Source of the DNA: an uncultured Rhodospirillales bacterium
GTDB taxonomy: Bacteria; Pseudomonadota; Alphaproteobacteria; ATCC43930; CGMCC-115725
Length of the DNA: 64,000 bases
Direction: 5' to 3'
Assembly: GCA_903828515.1 (NCBI GenBank)
Contig: CAIKMD010000002.1
Span: forward strand, 930,001 to 994,000
The translations under genes and the position numbers were made by a program. The notes below the pieces were generated by a model. The model had not been told where the DNA came from. It worked only from the letters and a program-made list of their open reading frames with translations, and made no database searches. This document shows positions 32,311 through 41,621 of the stretch, one piece after another (position 1 is the first letter of the stretch; each line of letters starts with the position of its first letter).

Positions 32311-34290
32311 TTGCCAGACCTCGAAGCGTTCCGGCTCGCAGCGGGCATCCATCCTTCCCAGAACGACGTCAGCGAAAATCTTCGGATTCTCATCCTTGCC
32401 AACGCGGCCGATGCGCTGTTGGCTGAAACCGCGCTACGCGATGCGGGAAAACGCATCACAGCGATGCAGGTCTCGAGTGAACACGATTTCGTTCGCGAAT
32501 TGCGCGAGTTCGTCCCCAGCCTTGTGATCGCCGACGTCACCCTTCCCGGTTATGGCGGTCGCCTGGCACTTGCCCATACACAGCGCACCGATTCCGAAAT
32601 CCCGGTGGTGATTATCGGTCACCCGGTTGGTGCCGGCGAGGAAGAAGTCGTCGAACTGTTGCAGAACGGCGCGCGAGATTACGTCGCGCGCAATCGCCTC
32701 GCACGGCTCGGAGCCGCTGTCGACGTGGCGATGGAATGGCAGGAAAAACGCCGGGCGCGCGCACGGGTAATCGAAGCGATGGCGGTTTCCGAACTGCGCT
32801 ATCGCCGTATCTTTGAATCGGCGCAAGACGGCATCCTCCTTCTCGACGCGCAAACCGGAAAGATTCTCGACGTCAATCCCTTCATGATCGAGTTACTGGA
32901 ATACTCGCGCGAGGAATTTCTCGGCAAGACCCTTACAGAGATCGGTGCGTTCAAGGATGCCGCCGCCAGTCATGCTGCCTTCGCCGAACTTCAGAAGGAA
33001 CGTTTCATCCGGTACGACAACTTGCCGCTGGAAACCAAAAAGGGCCGGTCGATCGCCGTCGAATTCGTCAGCAACGTCTATGTCGAGAACCAGCAGAACA
33101 TCATCCAATGCAACATCCGCGACCAGACCTCTCATCGGTCGATGGAAAAAAAACTGGTCAACGCGCAAAAGATGGAGGCATTGGGCACCATCACCGGCGG
33201 TCTCGCCCACGACTTCAATAATATTCTCGGCATCATCATCGGCAATCTCGACCTCGTCAGGCCTCACTTCGCGGCCGCCACTGGCGATGCGGACGACCGG
33301 ATCGGCGATGCGCTTGAGGCAGCGATCAGCGGCGCCGAACTGACCCGGCACTTGCTCGCCTTTGCCAGCAACCAGCCGCTCCAGCCCGAGCGCCTCGACG
33401 TCAACGTGATCGTCGCCAGCGTGACGAAGCTGCTCGCACGAACGCTCGGCTCGAACATCAAAACCTCGCTTCATCTCGAGACCGATCTATGGCCGGTCAT
33501 GGCCGACGCGGCGCAGCTCGAATCGAGCCTTACCAATCTCGCCAACAACGCCCGCGATGCGATGCCGGGCGGCGGGCGACTGACGATTTCCACCCGGAAC
33601 TGCGACCTCGACGCAGATTATGTGACGCTCCATCCGGAGGCGACGGCCGGAGATTACGTGGCGATCGAGGTGGGCGATGACGGCGCCGGCATGTCGCCGG
33701 AAACGACCGCACTTATCTTCGATCCGTTCTTCACGACCAAGAGCCGCGGCAATGGCACCGGCCTTGGCCTCAGCATGGTCTTCGGCTTCATCAAACAATC
33801 CGGCGGCCATATCAACGTCTATAGCGAGTTGAAGGTCGGAACGACCTTCCGCCTCTATCTGCCGCGCAGCTGCAGCACCGAGTCCACGGCCCCTGCATCG
33901 GCGGCGAGCGCCTTGGCTACCGGTAGTGGCGAGACAATCCTGGTCGTCGAGGACAACGCCCCCATGCGAAGTGTCGTTCGGCGCCAACTCGAAAGCCTCG
34001 GCTATGTCGTGCTCGAGGCCGACGGCGCGGCGGCAGCGCTACCGCTGTTCGCAAACCAAAAGATCGATCTGCTGTTCACCGATGTGGTGATGCCGGGTGG
34101 AATGACCGGGTTCGAATTGGCACGCACCGTCCTCGCGACGCATCCGTCGCTGAAGGTTCTGATCACCTCCGGTTTTCCCGACATGAAACTCGAAGGCCAC
34201 GCGAAGGACCTCGCCGCCACACGTCTGCTGAGCAAACCCTATCGCGTCGCCGACCTAGCCCGGACGCTGCGCGAGGTCTTCACGACCTGA
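32311..34290 (+). CDS. Hybrid sensor histidine kinase (REC-PAS-HK-REC)
   Basis: A 659-aa cytoplasmic protein starting at TTG after AAAGGGGGATAA. Residues about 25-145 form a receiver-like domain (Asp75 in LVIADVTLPG). A PAS domain follows (about 165-275), then the kinase H-box GGLAHDFNN with His300, and the ATPase region (about 340-520; GTGLGLSMVFGF). A C-terminal receiver starts near 545 (ETILVVEDN) with phospho-acceptor Asp591 in LLFTDVVMPG. It has no membrane segments, so it senses an internal signal. The kinase core is very similar to that at 41622. Confidence 0.93.
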   Translation: MPDLEAFRLAAGIHPSQNDVSENLRILILANAADALLAETALRDAGKRITAMQVSSEHDFVRELREFVPSLVIADVTLPGYGGRLALAHTQRTDSEIPVVIIGHPVGAGEEEVVELLQNGARDYVARNRLARLGAAVDVAMEWQEKRRARARVIEAMAVSELRYRRIFESAQDGILLLDAQTGKILDVNPFMIELLEYSREEFLGKTLTEIGAFKDAAASHAAFAELQKERFIRYDNLPLETKKGRSIAVEFVSNVYVENQQNIIQCNIRDQTSHRSMEKKLVNAQKMEALGTITGGLAHDFNNILGIIIGNLDLVRPHFAAATGDADDRIGDALEAAISGAELTRHLLAFASNQPLQPERLDVNVIVASVTKLLARTLGSNIKTSLHLETDLWPVMADAAQLESSLTNLANNARDAMPGGGRLTISTRNCDLDADYVTLHPEATAGDYVAIEVGDDGAGMSPETTALIFDPFFTTKSRGNGTGLGLSMVFGFIKQSGGHINVYSELKVGTTFRLYLPRSCSTESTAPASAASALATGSGETILVVEDNAPMRSVVRRQLESLGYVVLEADGAAAALPLFANQKIDLLFTDVVMPGGMTGFELARTVLATHPSLKVLITSGFPDMKLEGHAKDLAATRLLSKPYRVADLARTLREVFTT

Positions 34291-34326
34291 TTCGTCTCAC
34301 GACGCCTCTGGCCAGTCCGCCCCCGC

Positions 34327-34360
34327 TTGACATAATATCGGCCGCACGCTCGATCGAGCG
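34327..34360 (+). promoter_or_regulatory. TTGACA box and 14-bp perfect palindrome upstream of a secreted protein
   Basis: TTGACA at 34327-34332 matches the -35 consensus, but no good -10 box stands 17 bp later. At 34347-34360 is the self-complementary CGCTCGATCGAGCG, 33 bp before the ATG at 34393. The palindrome is a reasonable operator or very short hairpin candidate. Confidence 0.3.
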
Positions 34361-34392
34361 ATCGTTCATGGGCGCGGGGGCTCGGACACGTT

Positions 34393-35361
34393 ATGCTGAT
34401 GCGGTGGTCACTGCTGTGGTTGCTCGCGGTTGCCGCTTTCCCGCTTCCGGCCGTCGCGCAGACTCTAGTGACCGCGGCCCAGGTCGGGACGACGCTGGGC
34501 GATATCGCGCAAGGCCGCGACAAATCCTTCACCGAACCGACCGCGCTGGCCTGGAGCCTCGATACCGGCCGCGCGCTGGCCGACCGCATCGCGGCGATCA
34601 ATACCAGCCTGGCGCAAGAGGTCGAGCGCGTGACCGGCGCCTTCGTCGGCGCCGCATCGGCCGACAAGATATCGGCAACCAAGGCCATGGTCGCGACGAT
34701 CGATGCCCGGACCGCGCAGGACGGCGCCGGTTATGTCTTTTCGGGCTCGGGACCGAGCCTCGCGTTTTTTCGCCAGTTGCTGTTCGTGCCGGCATCCAAC
34801 GCCGGAACCGATCCGGTCGACGCGGTGATGTCGATCAGCAGCCGGTTCGTCCGCTCGCCGAAGACCGTCGATTATTACTACGAGTACAGCGACCCGACGA
34901 ACCTCAAACAATCGTCGGTCGTCGAACTTGCCGGTAGCGGCACGTCCTGGACCACCGGCGCGCGCCCGCCGATGACGACCGGCTCGGTCTATGCCTTGAA
35001 GAAATGCCGCGACATTTTCATTCTCGGCTGGTTCTGCACGACGTCGCTGTATCAGGTCCGCGATCTGCCCGGCTCCGGCGGAACAGTGAAGCTTCTCCTC
35101 ACCGGACAGCACGCCCTCCCCGCTGGCACGGATAACGCCGAATTCGACGACGACCGCGGCAAGAACGCGGTCGACGGCTATACCGCGCTTTATGTCGTCA
35201 TGGCATCGGGCGGCACTGTCCTCGTCTATAACGTCGGCGCCGAATCCGTGAACGGATCGCTGAGCGTGCAGGGCAAGCTCAGCGATGCGCTCAGGGAACA
35301 GCACGCGCAGCTCGCCAGCCGAATCAGTGCCGAACTGAAGATCGACAAGCTGCCCTACTGA
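34393..35361 (+). CDS. Exported protein of unknown function
   Basis: A 322-aa protein with signal peptide MLMRWSLLWLLAVAAFPLPAVAQ. The mature part is mostly polar and predicted alpha/beta, with a Tyr run 'VDYYYEYSDP' near residue 160 and two Cys close together (KKCRDIFILGWFCTTS, about 200-213) that could form a disulfide. The later 'LLTGQHALPAGTDNAEFDDDRG' looks like a surface loop. No family recognised. It follows a sensor kinase by 102 bp and converges on the gene at 35371. Confidence 0.7.
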   Translation: MLMRWSLLWLLAVAAFPLPAVAQTLVTAAQVGTTLGDIAQGRDKSFTEPTALAWSLDTGRALADRIAAINTSLAQEVERVTGAFVGAASADKISATKAMVATIDARTAQDGAGYVFSGSGPSLAFFRQLLFVPASNAGTDPVDAVMSISSRFVRSPKTVDYYYEYSDPTNLKQSSVVELAGSGTSWTTGARPPMTTGSVYALKKCRDIFILGWFCTTSLYQVRDLPGSGGTVKLLLTGQHALPAGTDNAEFDDDRGKNAVDGYTALYVVMASGGTVLVYNVGAESVNGSLSVQGKLSDALREQHAQLASRISAELKIDKLPY

Positions 35362-35370
35362 TCGACGCGG

Positions 35371-35772
35371 TTAAGAGTCGGTCGGACGCACGAAACAATA
35401 GATCGGCGTGCCATCGGGCGGGAAGAACGCCACCGCGCCGCCGGTCGGGTTGGGAACCTGATTCAGGACGGCCTGGGGCGGCACATCGCGCCACGTTCCG
35501 GCGATCTGCACCTGATAGCCGGTGGCGGTGCTGCGCCAATCGCGGCTGGCGAGGACGTGGCCGTCATATTCCGCGCAACAGGACAGGCCGCTCGCCGGAT
35601 TGGCGAGGCCGCGGAACCACGGCGCGAGCGCCGGATCGACCTTGGCGGGCGGCGCCGCGCGGGCGCCAAGGGCAAGAAACGCGCTCGCCGCGACAAGCGC
35701 GGCGACCCTTCGAGCGTTACAACGATTGGAACCGGTACGGCGTGCTATCCAACAACCACGATCAATCAGCAT
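35371..35772 (-). CDS. Small exported or membrane-anchored hypothetical protein
   Basis: A 133-aa protein. From the Met at 35772 the N-terminus is MLIDRGCWIARRTGSNRCNARRVAALVAASAFLALGARA, a positively charged region then a hydrophobic stretch, so either a signal peptide or an anchor. The mature part has CC (GLSCCAEYDGH) and a late Cys (IYCFVRP), and reads like the small alphaproteobacterial proteins with 'W-F-R-G-L' and 'GTPIYCFVRP' ends. Function unknown. A start 20 codons upstream is possible. Confidence 0.65.
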   Translation of the reverse strand: MLIDRGCWIARRTGSNRCNARRVAALVAASAFLALGARAAPPAKVDPALAPWFRGLANPASGLSCCAEYDGHVLASRDWRSTATGYQVQIAGTWRDVPPQAVLNQVPNPTGGAVAFFPPDGTPIYCFVRPTDS

Positions 35773-35907
35773 ATCCGCGCTCCCTTGGTTGAGCCGCTCG
35801 CTGACGTCGCCTCCCGGATACTGTCGCCTCACGTAATCGGTGTAACGATATGCCTCATCTGAAAGCGATTCAACATTTCCGTCGCGAGTCGCTGCGACGC
35901 GCCGGCC

Positions 35908-36756
35908 TCAGTCGCACCGATTGAAATGCGATGCGCGGCACGCCTTTGCCAGGTCGCGCGCCTGCGCGATTTGCGCCGGCGTCAATTTCGAGGCGACGCT
36001 GTCGCGATTGGCTTTCGCGTCCGGGTCCTCGCCGGCATCGGTCCGGCGCGCCGCGAGGTCGTACCACATATACGCGCGCACGATGTCGGTCGCGACGCCG
36101 CGTCCGTTTGAATACATGAAGGCAAGATTGTTTTGCGCGTCGGCTTCGTCCTGGCCGGCGGCCTTGCGATACCAGATCACCGCCTGACGGTCGCTTTGAT
36201 CGACGCCCTCGCCCGCCTCGTATTTATAGCCGAGCTGGAACTGCGCGCCGGCATCGCCCTGTTCGGCGGCGAGGCGATACCATTTCACCGCCTCGACGCC
36301 GTTGCGCGCAACGCCGAGCCCGCCGTCATAGACCAGGCCGAGCATCGTCTGTGCCGGGGCATTGCCGTGTTCGGCGGCAAGCCGGTACCATTTTATCGCT
36401 TCGGGCACATTGCGCGCGACGCCGGTATGGCCGTTCGCGTACAGCACACCGAGCGCGTATTGCGCCGGGGCATAGGCTTGGTTGGCCGCCTTGAGATACC
36501 AGCGTTCGGCCTCCTGATAGATATGCGGACCGCCCTGCGCGTCCTCGTTCATCGCACCGACCGTGGTTTGCGCGCGCGGATCGCCCTTCTCGGCCAACGG
36601 CACCAACAGCCGGCGCGCCGCCGCGTAATCGCCTTTGCCATAGGCCTTGAGTCCGTCCTCGAGCGCACCCGCGCGCGCCATCGGCGCGACGCCAAGCACC
36701 ATGGCAAAGACCAGAACGGCTGGCGCGAGAACGCGGCGCAGGAAATGTGCGGTCAT
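35908..36756 (-). CDS. Exported Sel1-repeat (SEL1-like TPR) protein
   Basis: A 282-aa protein with signal peptide ending APMARA (residue 29). About five Sel1 units run through residues 45-235, each with the A-x-W-Y-x-x-A-A pattern: EAERWYLKAANQ, EAIKWYRLAAEHG, EAVKWYRLAAEQG, QAVIWYRKAAGQD and RAYMWYDLAARR. Sel1 repeats are protein-protein interaction scaffolds in the periplasm, often tied to envelope or exopolysaccharide functions. The C-terminal 40 residues contain two Cys (AKACRASHFNRCD). It lies 20 bp from the DUF190 gene. Confidence 0.9.
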   Translation of the reverse strand: MTAHFLRRVLAPAVLVFAMVLGVAPMARAGALEDGLKAYGKGDYAAARRLLVPLAEKGDPRAQTTVGAMNEDAQGGPHIYQEAERWYLKAANQAYAPAQYALGVLYANGHTGVARNVPEAIKWYRLAAEHGNAPAQTMLGLVYDGGLGVARNGVEAVKWYRLAAEQGDAGAQFQLGYKYEAGEGVDQSDRQAVIWYRKAAGQDEADAQNNLAFMYSNGRGVATDIVRAYMWYDLAARRTDAGEDPDAKANRDSVASKLTPAQIAQARDLAKACRASHFNRCD

Positions 36757-36776
36757 GACGCGGACGATGTGACGCT

Positions 36777-37106
36777 CTAGGGTTGCGACGCCTTGGCGTA
36801 GTATTTGACCTTCTCGACGGTCATCGCGCCGCTATCGAGAATGCCGGCGGCAACCGGCATGAAGCGATTGATCGCCGCTTCGCTGTCGACGAATTCGATC
36901 ACCAGCGGACGCGCCTCGGTCGCGAGGCTGAACAGCTTCGAATGAAGGCTCGACGGACCATAACCGCCAACACCGCGCAGAACGGTCCCGCCGGCGATTT
37001 CCATCTCATGGGCTTTCGCCAGAATTTCGATATGGACCTGGCGGCCGTGATGCAGATCGTCCTCGGATAGAAAAATCCGCAACAGACTTGCGTCCTGAAG
37101 TTCCAT
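36777..37106 (-). CDS. DUF190 (PII-like) protein
   Basis: A 109-aa cytoplasmic protein with the DUF190 pattern: LLRIFLSEDDLHHGRQVHIEILAKAHEMEIAGGTVLRGVGGYG and LVIEFVDSEAAINRFM. The fold resembles PII regulators, and these genes are commonly found with crcB fluoride channels; crcB is not in this window. ATG 37106 follows GGGGGAACA; a Met five codons upstream overlaps that ribosome site. It is immediately upstream of the Sel1-repeat gene on the same strand. Confidence 0.88.
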   Translation of the reverse strand: MELQDASLLRIFLSEDDLHHGRQVHIEILAKAHEMEIAGGTVLRGVGGYGPSSLHSKLFSLATEARPLVIEFVDSEAAINRFMPVAAGILDSGAMTVEKVKYYAKASQP

Positions 37107-37208
37107 TGTTCCCCCCTGCACCGAACCGGTCCCCGTGCGATCGCGACATGGCGCGACGCGCGACCGATCTTGCCTCGCGCAAGCGCGGGCCGCCAGTGAT
37201 CACAACGT

Positions 37209-37385
37209 TTAGGTCCCGCGCAGGCGATGGATCTCGGTCAGCACGCGGCGCCAGACCTGGCTCGCCGCGACGTCACCGGTGCCGCGCGCGGCCGCTTCCT
37301 GCCGCGCCGCGTAAGTCGCCGCCTTGGCGCAATGAACCTCGATCAGTTCGTGCGCCGTGCGCCAGATATCGTATTGCGTAACCAT
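37209..37385 (-). CDS. Small conserved hypothetical protein
   Basis: A 58-aa protein (MVTQYDIWRTAHELIEVHCAKAATYAARQ..., ending 'VWRRVLTEIHRLRGT'), helical and cytoplasmic, with a His/Cys pair (EVHCAKA) near residue 20. I recall similar short proteins from other alphaproteobacteria but no function. GGGAGGGGCGG precedes the ATG. An open frame begins 17 codons earlier, which looks unlikely. Confidence 0.6.
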   Translation of the reverse strand: MVTQYDIWRTAHELIEVHCAKAATYAARQEAAARGTGDVAASQVWRRVLTEIHRLRGT

Positions 37386-37500
37386 CCGCCCCTCCCGGCC
37401 GGCGGCCAGGATAGAACAAAACAGGAACAATGACAAGGGTTAGCCGTCGGTCATTGATGTAGCGGATCAACAATTACCGCCGGCGAAACGAGGCCGTGGA

Positions 37501-38148
37501 TTACCGGCAACCGTCGTCGGACGGCGCGGCCGTCTGGCCGGTCGTCGGCGCGCTGCCCCGCCATTCGTCGCGCAGCAGCGAATACATCGACTGGTCGCGA
37601 TAGCCGGTGGCCACCCGCTGACGACGACTCATCAAGCCGCTCTCGCGCTGAAAGCCCAGGCGCTCGGCGAGACGCACCGCGTTGTCGTTGTCGGGGCTCA
37701 TCGTCACCTCGACGCGTTCGATCTCCAACCGCTCGAAGCAATACTCGAGCACCGCGTCCAATGCCTCGGACATCAAACCGCGTTTCCAATAAGGCCGGCC
37801 GAGCAGGAACCCGACCTCGAGACGATGATTCCAGGTCTCGCGGTGATGGTAATTGACGAAGCCCATGACGATGCGCGTCTGGCGACAGACGAGCGCCCAG
37901 GTCGCGTGCCAATCGGGCAGCGGAAAAACATAGATCGCGAGATAGCGCGCGGAGTCCGCCACGCTGAGCGCGGGCGGAAAATCCATGAAGCGCATGGTTT
38001 CGGGATCGGCGAACGCATCGTGAAGATCGTTCACATCCTCGGCCACGATCGGACGAAGAACGAGACGCGACGTGACGAGCGTCGGATGGATGGCCGCATC
38101 CGGATTCGGAAGCGCGGCCGCTTTGTCATCGGCAGATCGGGACGGCAT
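37501..38148 (-). CDS. GNAT-family N-acetyltransferase (RimJ/RimL-like)
   Basis: A 215-aa cytoplasmic enzyme. 'TSRLVLRPIVAEDVNDLHDAFADPETMRFM' (residues 26-55) is typical of the RimJ/RimL subgroup, 'EVGFLLGRPYWKRGLMSEALDAVLEYCFE' is the acetyl-CoA-binding segment, and 'NDNAVRLAERLGFQRES' is motif B. It transfers acetyl groups to N-termini or small amines; the substrate is unknown. It stands alone. Confidence 0.9.
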   Translation of the reverse strand: MPSRSADDKAAALPNPDAAIHPTLVTSRLVLRPIVAEDVNDLHDAFADPETMRFMDFPPALSVADSARYLAIYVFPLPDWHATWALVCRQTRIVMGFVNYHHRETWNHRLEVGFLLGRPYWKRGLMSEALDAVLEYCFERLEIERVEVTMSPDNDNAVRLAERLGFQRESGLMSRRQRVATGYRDQSMYSLLRDEWRGSAPTTGQTAAPSDDGCR

Positions 38149-38461
38149 GACTCACCCTGCGGCAAAAAAATATACGAACACGCCACGCGCCGTTGGCTGA
38201 GCTTTTTTGTGCCGCACCAGTAAAGCGGGAGTTTGGTTAAAAGGGAGTGAAAAAAGTGGGCAAGCAGCCTGCGACAAATGCGACGACGCGCAGCTCTCGA
38301 GGTTATCCATCGCCAACCAATCGTCCGCTCATACTTCCGTATCGTATCGTTCGGCAGCCGGCTGCTTTATCCATAAATTCAGCCGTCGAGACGTTTCCGT
38401 CGATGACCCGTTTCGGCTGAGATGCGCAGCGTATCGCTGCGTCGGGTGAGATGGAGTCATT
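38149..38461. other. Intergenic region, no gene seen
   Basis: Between the minus-strand acetyltransferase and the plus-strand hybrid kinase. It is less GC-rich, with A/T runs around 38164-38215 that may hold promoter sequence. A GTG-started 55-codon frame at 38257 has AAAAGGGAG before it but an unconvincing composition (Ser/Pro/Arg-rich), so I do not call it. No tRNA, repeat or clear hairpin is visible. Confidence 0.5.
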
Positions 38462-41029
38462 ATGCCTTTGAAGCGGGTCTCTTCGTCGTTTTTCCGGCAC
38501 TCGCACGCGTGGATCGGCCTGACCGTCAGCCTGCTCACGATCGGCGCTGCCGCCTATTCGATCTGGTCATTCCACGAATCGGAAATGAGAGCCGCCGAAA
38601 ACGATCTCGGCAACATGAGCGTCATCCTCGCGGAACAGACCGCGCGCTCGGTTCAGTCGGTCGATCTCATCCTGCAGGACCTCGCGCAGCGCATCGCGGC
38701 GCAGGGAATCAAGACCCCGGAGGAATTTCGCGACAAGCTGGCCGACGAAGCGACCCACAACTATCTGCACAGCCGCATCGGCAATCTGCCGCAACTCGAC
38801 GCCGTCGTCATCAACGACGACAAGGGAATCCTGCTTAACCTGTCGCGAACCTGGCCCATTCCGTTCTTCGACAATTCACAGCGCGATTATATTATCAAGG
38901 CGCCGCTCACCCCCGCCGGACGCATCATCGTCAGCGCGCCGCTCGAAAATCGCACCACCCATGCGTGGATGCTTTACGTCGCCTTGCCGATCCGCGCCGA
39001 CGACGGCACCTATCTTGGCTCGATCGCCGCCTCGATCGCGCTCAGCTACTTCGAGGATTTCTATCAGGCCATCAATCTCGGCGAGGGAAGCAGCATTGCC
39101 ATCGTCCGGAACGAAGGCATGATGCTCGCGCGTTTTCCGGTCATGCGGGACCGAATCGGCAGTTCGCTGGCGAAGTCCTCCATCGTCCGGCAGATCATGG
39201 ATGGCAAGGACGAGGCGGTCGGCTGGACGCCCGGTGTTCTCGACGGCATTGACCGGGTCGCGGCCGCACACGCGGTTCGCGGCTACCCGCTCATGGTCGT
39301 GGTCACCGAAACTACCGCGTTAATTCTCGAACCGTGGCGGTCCCAGGTCGTTGTCGTCGTCGGCATCACAGCAAGCGCAATCATCGCCTTCGCATTCTTC
39401 TTCGCGACCCTGGCACTACACGCCCGCCGCCGCGAGCAGGCGACGCAACAGCTTCGCGAAAGCGAGGCCCGGCTTGCCGTCGCCAAAGAAGCCGCCGAAG
39501 CGTCCAATCGAAGCAAATCGGAGTTCCTGGCCAGCATGAGCCACGAAATCCGCACGCCGATGAACGGCATCATGGGCATGAACCATCTTCTCCTCGCCAC
39601 GCCCTTGACCGACCAGCAATACGGTTATGCCGAGACGGTGCGCGACAGCGCCGACTCTCTCCTCACCATCATCGACGACATCCTCGACGTATCGAAGCTC
39701 GAGGCGGGAAAGATGACCATCGAAGCGGTAGGCTTCGATATCGCCGGCATGGCCGAAGGGGTGGTGTCGATCCTGACGCCGCGCGCGCAGGACAAAGGGC
39801 TCGAGCTTGAAGTCACCATCCTGTCGGCGGCGCGCGGCTGCTATATCGGCGATCCCACGCGACTTCGCCAGATCCTGTTGAACCTTGCCGGCAATGCGGT
39901 GAAATTCACCGCGCAGGGTCACGTCAATATCGACATTTCCATCGCCCAAAAAACCGAACGCAATTCCCTCGTCCGCTTCGAGGTGACCGATACCGGCATC
40001 GGCATTTCCGCGTCCGCCCAGACCCGTCTGTTTCAGAATTTCGTCCAGGCGGATTCCTCGACCACGCGCAAATTCGGCGGCACCGGGCTTGGTCTTTCGA
40101 TTTCGAAACGGCTGGTCGAATTGATGGGCGGTACGATCGGCGTGTCGAGCGTTCCCGGCCAGGGCAGCACGTTCTGGGTCGAGATGCCGCTGGAACGGAC
40201 CGACCCGGCGAACGTGGTATCGGGCCGCGATCCTCAGTCCGCGCCGTCCGCCGCGCATCGGCGTCTCCGCATCCTCGTGGCCGAAGACAACAAGATCAAC
40301 CAGCAGGTCGCGCGCGCCATCCTCGCCAAAGCCGGTCACGACGTCGACATCGCGGAAAACGGCCTCGAAGCGGTCGCTGCGGCCGAACGCGGTGATTACG
40401 ACGTGATCCTGATGGACGTGCAGATGCCCGAGATGGACGGCGTCCAGGCGACGGCGCGCATCCGCGCCCTGCCCGCGCCGGTCGGCACCGTGCCGATCGT
40501 CGCCCTGACCGCCCACGCGATGGCAGGCGCGCGCGACACCTATCTGAAAGCGGGCATGAACGATTACATCTCCAAGCCGTTCGATCCGCCGACCCTGCTG
40601 GCGCTCATCGAACGATTGGCCAATCCCGATGCCGGCGCGCAGGACCCGGCGGAGAGGGAACCGGTCTCGCCCACCGTGGCGGTTGCCCGCTTCGATCCGG
40701 CAAAGCTCGATACGCTTAAATCCGTTGTCGCGGTCGATGTATTCCCCGGTCTGCTCGGCAGCATGATCGACGGCATGGAAGAACGGATTGCGCGGGCTCT
40801 GAGCCTGATCGAAGAGTCCCAAGTCGAGGAAGCCGGGCACGAAGCACACATCGTTGTCGGGATCGCCGGCAATCTCGGCGCACTCGAGGTCAGCGCCATC
40901 GCGCGCGATCTCGAAACCGCCTGCGGGTGCGGCGACACGGCGGGCGCTTTCGCCGCGGCCGGCAAGCTGGAACGCGCGGCCGTCGACGCACTCGTCAGCG
41001 CGCGCGGCTATCAACGAATAGCCGCCTAA
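38462..41029 (+). CDS. Membrane hybrid sensor kinase with Cache sensor, receiver and Hpt
   Basis: An 855-aa protein. TM1 is at residues 16-37, a periplasmic double-Cache-like sensor spans about 40-285, and TM2 covers about 293-320. The H-box [12 protein letters not shown] has His361. The HATPase domain covers about 405-590 and has [13 protein letters not shown] receiver starts near 602 ([15 protein letters not shown]) with Asp652 in [14 protein letters not shown]-terminal Hpt-like domain (about 745-850) has His796 in [14 protein letters not shown], where the usual Lys four residues on is missing. It is followed by a single-domain receiver after 13 bp, so the phosphorelay output probably goes there. 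Confidence 0.94.
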   Translation: MPLKRVSSSFFRHSHAWIGLTVSLLTIGAAAYSIWSFHESEMRAAENDLGNMSVILAEQTARSVQSVDLILQDLAQRIAAQGIKTPEEFRDKLADEATHNYLHSRIGNLPQLDAVVINDDKGILLNLSRTWPIPFFDNSQRDYIIKAPLTPAGRIIVSAPLENRTTHAWMLYVALPIRADDGTYLGSIAASIALSYFEDFYQAINLGEGSSIAIVRNEGMMLARFPVMRDRIGSSLAKSSIVRQIMDGKDEAVGWTPGVLDGIDRVAAAHAVRGYPLMVVVTETTALILEPWRSQVVVVVGITASAIIAFAFFFATLALHARRREQATQQLRESEARLAVAKEAAEASNRSKSEFLASMSHEIRTPMNGIMGMNHLLLATPLTDQQYGYAETVRDSADSLLTIIDDILDVSKLEAGKMTIEAVGFDIAGMAEGVVSILTPRAQDKGLELEVTILSAARGCYIGDPTRLRQILLNLAGNAVKFTAQGHVNIDISIAQKTERNSLVRFEVTDTGIGISASAQTRLFQNFVQADSSTTRKFGGTGLGLSISKRLVELMGGTIGVSSVPGQGSTFWVEMPLERTDPANVVSGRDPQSAPSAAHRRLRILVAEDNKINQQVARAILAKAGHDVDIAENGLEAVAAAERGDYDVILMDVQMPEMDGVQATARIRALPAPVGTVPIVALTAHAMAGARDTYLKAGMNDYISKPFDPPTLLALIERLANPDAGAQDPAEREPVSPTVAVARFDPAKLDTLKSVVAVDVFPGLLGSMIDGMEERIARALSLIEESQVEEAGHEAHIVVGIAGNLGALEVSAIARDLETACGCGDTAGAFAAAGKLERAAVDALVSARGYQRIAA

Positions 41030-41042
41030 AAAGGAGAAGACG

Positions 41043-41489
41043 ATGATCGAACCATCGATGAATGCCAGCAGCCGCCGATCGAAGATCGTCATGGGCGTCG
41101 ACGACGCCCCGGAGAGCCTCGCTTTGCTCAATGCGGTGGTGACCGGCGCCGGCTACAGCTTTATCGGCGTCAACAGCGGGGCCGAGTGTATACGATTGAT
41201 TGCGCGCAGCCAGCCGAGGCTGCTGCTTCTCGATATCGAAATGCCGGAGATGGATGGCATCGAACTCTGCCGGCGAATTCGCGCCCTGAGAGATTACGTC
41301 AAAATTCCGATCGCGTTTCTCACCGCGAAGAAAACCGGCGAGGCGGTTCGGGCTGGCATCGGCGCCGGCGGCAACGACTTCATCGTCAAGCCGTTCGACG
41401 TCATAAAACTGTTGGAACGGGTCAACCACTGGGTGACCCGGCCGGCGCCGCAAGCCGATCCGTTCAGCAAGCCGCTCGTGCTCGGCTGA
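41043..41489 (+). CDS. Single-domain response regulator
   Basis: A 148-aa CheY-like receiver with Asp64 in LLLLDIEMPEMDG, acidic pair VDDAPE near residue 19 and switch Lys in FIVKPFD (about 118). No output domain follows; a short unstructured tail ends the protein. AAGGAGA lies 6 bp before the ATG. It is 13 bp after the hybrid kinase at 38462, so it is probably the terminal phosphate acceptor, acting by protein contact. Confidence 0.92.
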   Translation: MIEPSMNASSRRSKIVMGVDDAPESLALLNAVVTGAGYSFIGVNSGAECIRLIARSQPRLLLLDIEMPEMDGIELCRRIRALRDYVKIPIAFLTAKKTGEAVRAGIGAGGNDFIVKPFDVIKLLERVNHWVTRPAPQADPFSKPLVLG

Positions 41490-41621
41490 CAATTCTTCCG
41501 CCGGCATCGGCCTGACCTGTATTGCTAAAACGGTTGCTAAACCGGGCATGGAACACCATGTTAAAGGGTAACCGGATTACGGGAGGAGCGGACATAAGAC
41601 CCGCACTCGACAGGGAAGGTT

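Noticed and set aside
38257-38424. A 55-codon GTG-started frame in the gap before the hybrid kinase
   Set aside because: Composition is Ser/Pro/Arg-rich, with no hydrophobic or motif structure, although a weak ribosome site precedes it.
39416-41131. A 571-codon minus-strand frame opposite the hybrid kinase at 38462
   Set aside because: No recognisable domain; arises from GC-rich codon bias of the real kinase.
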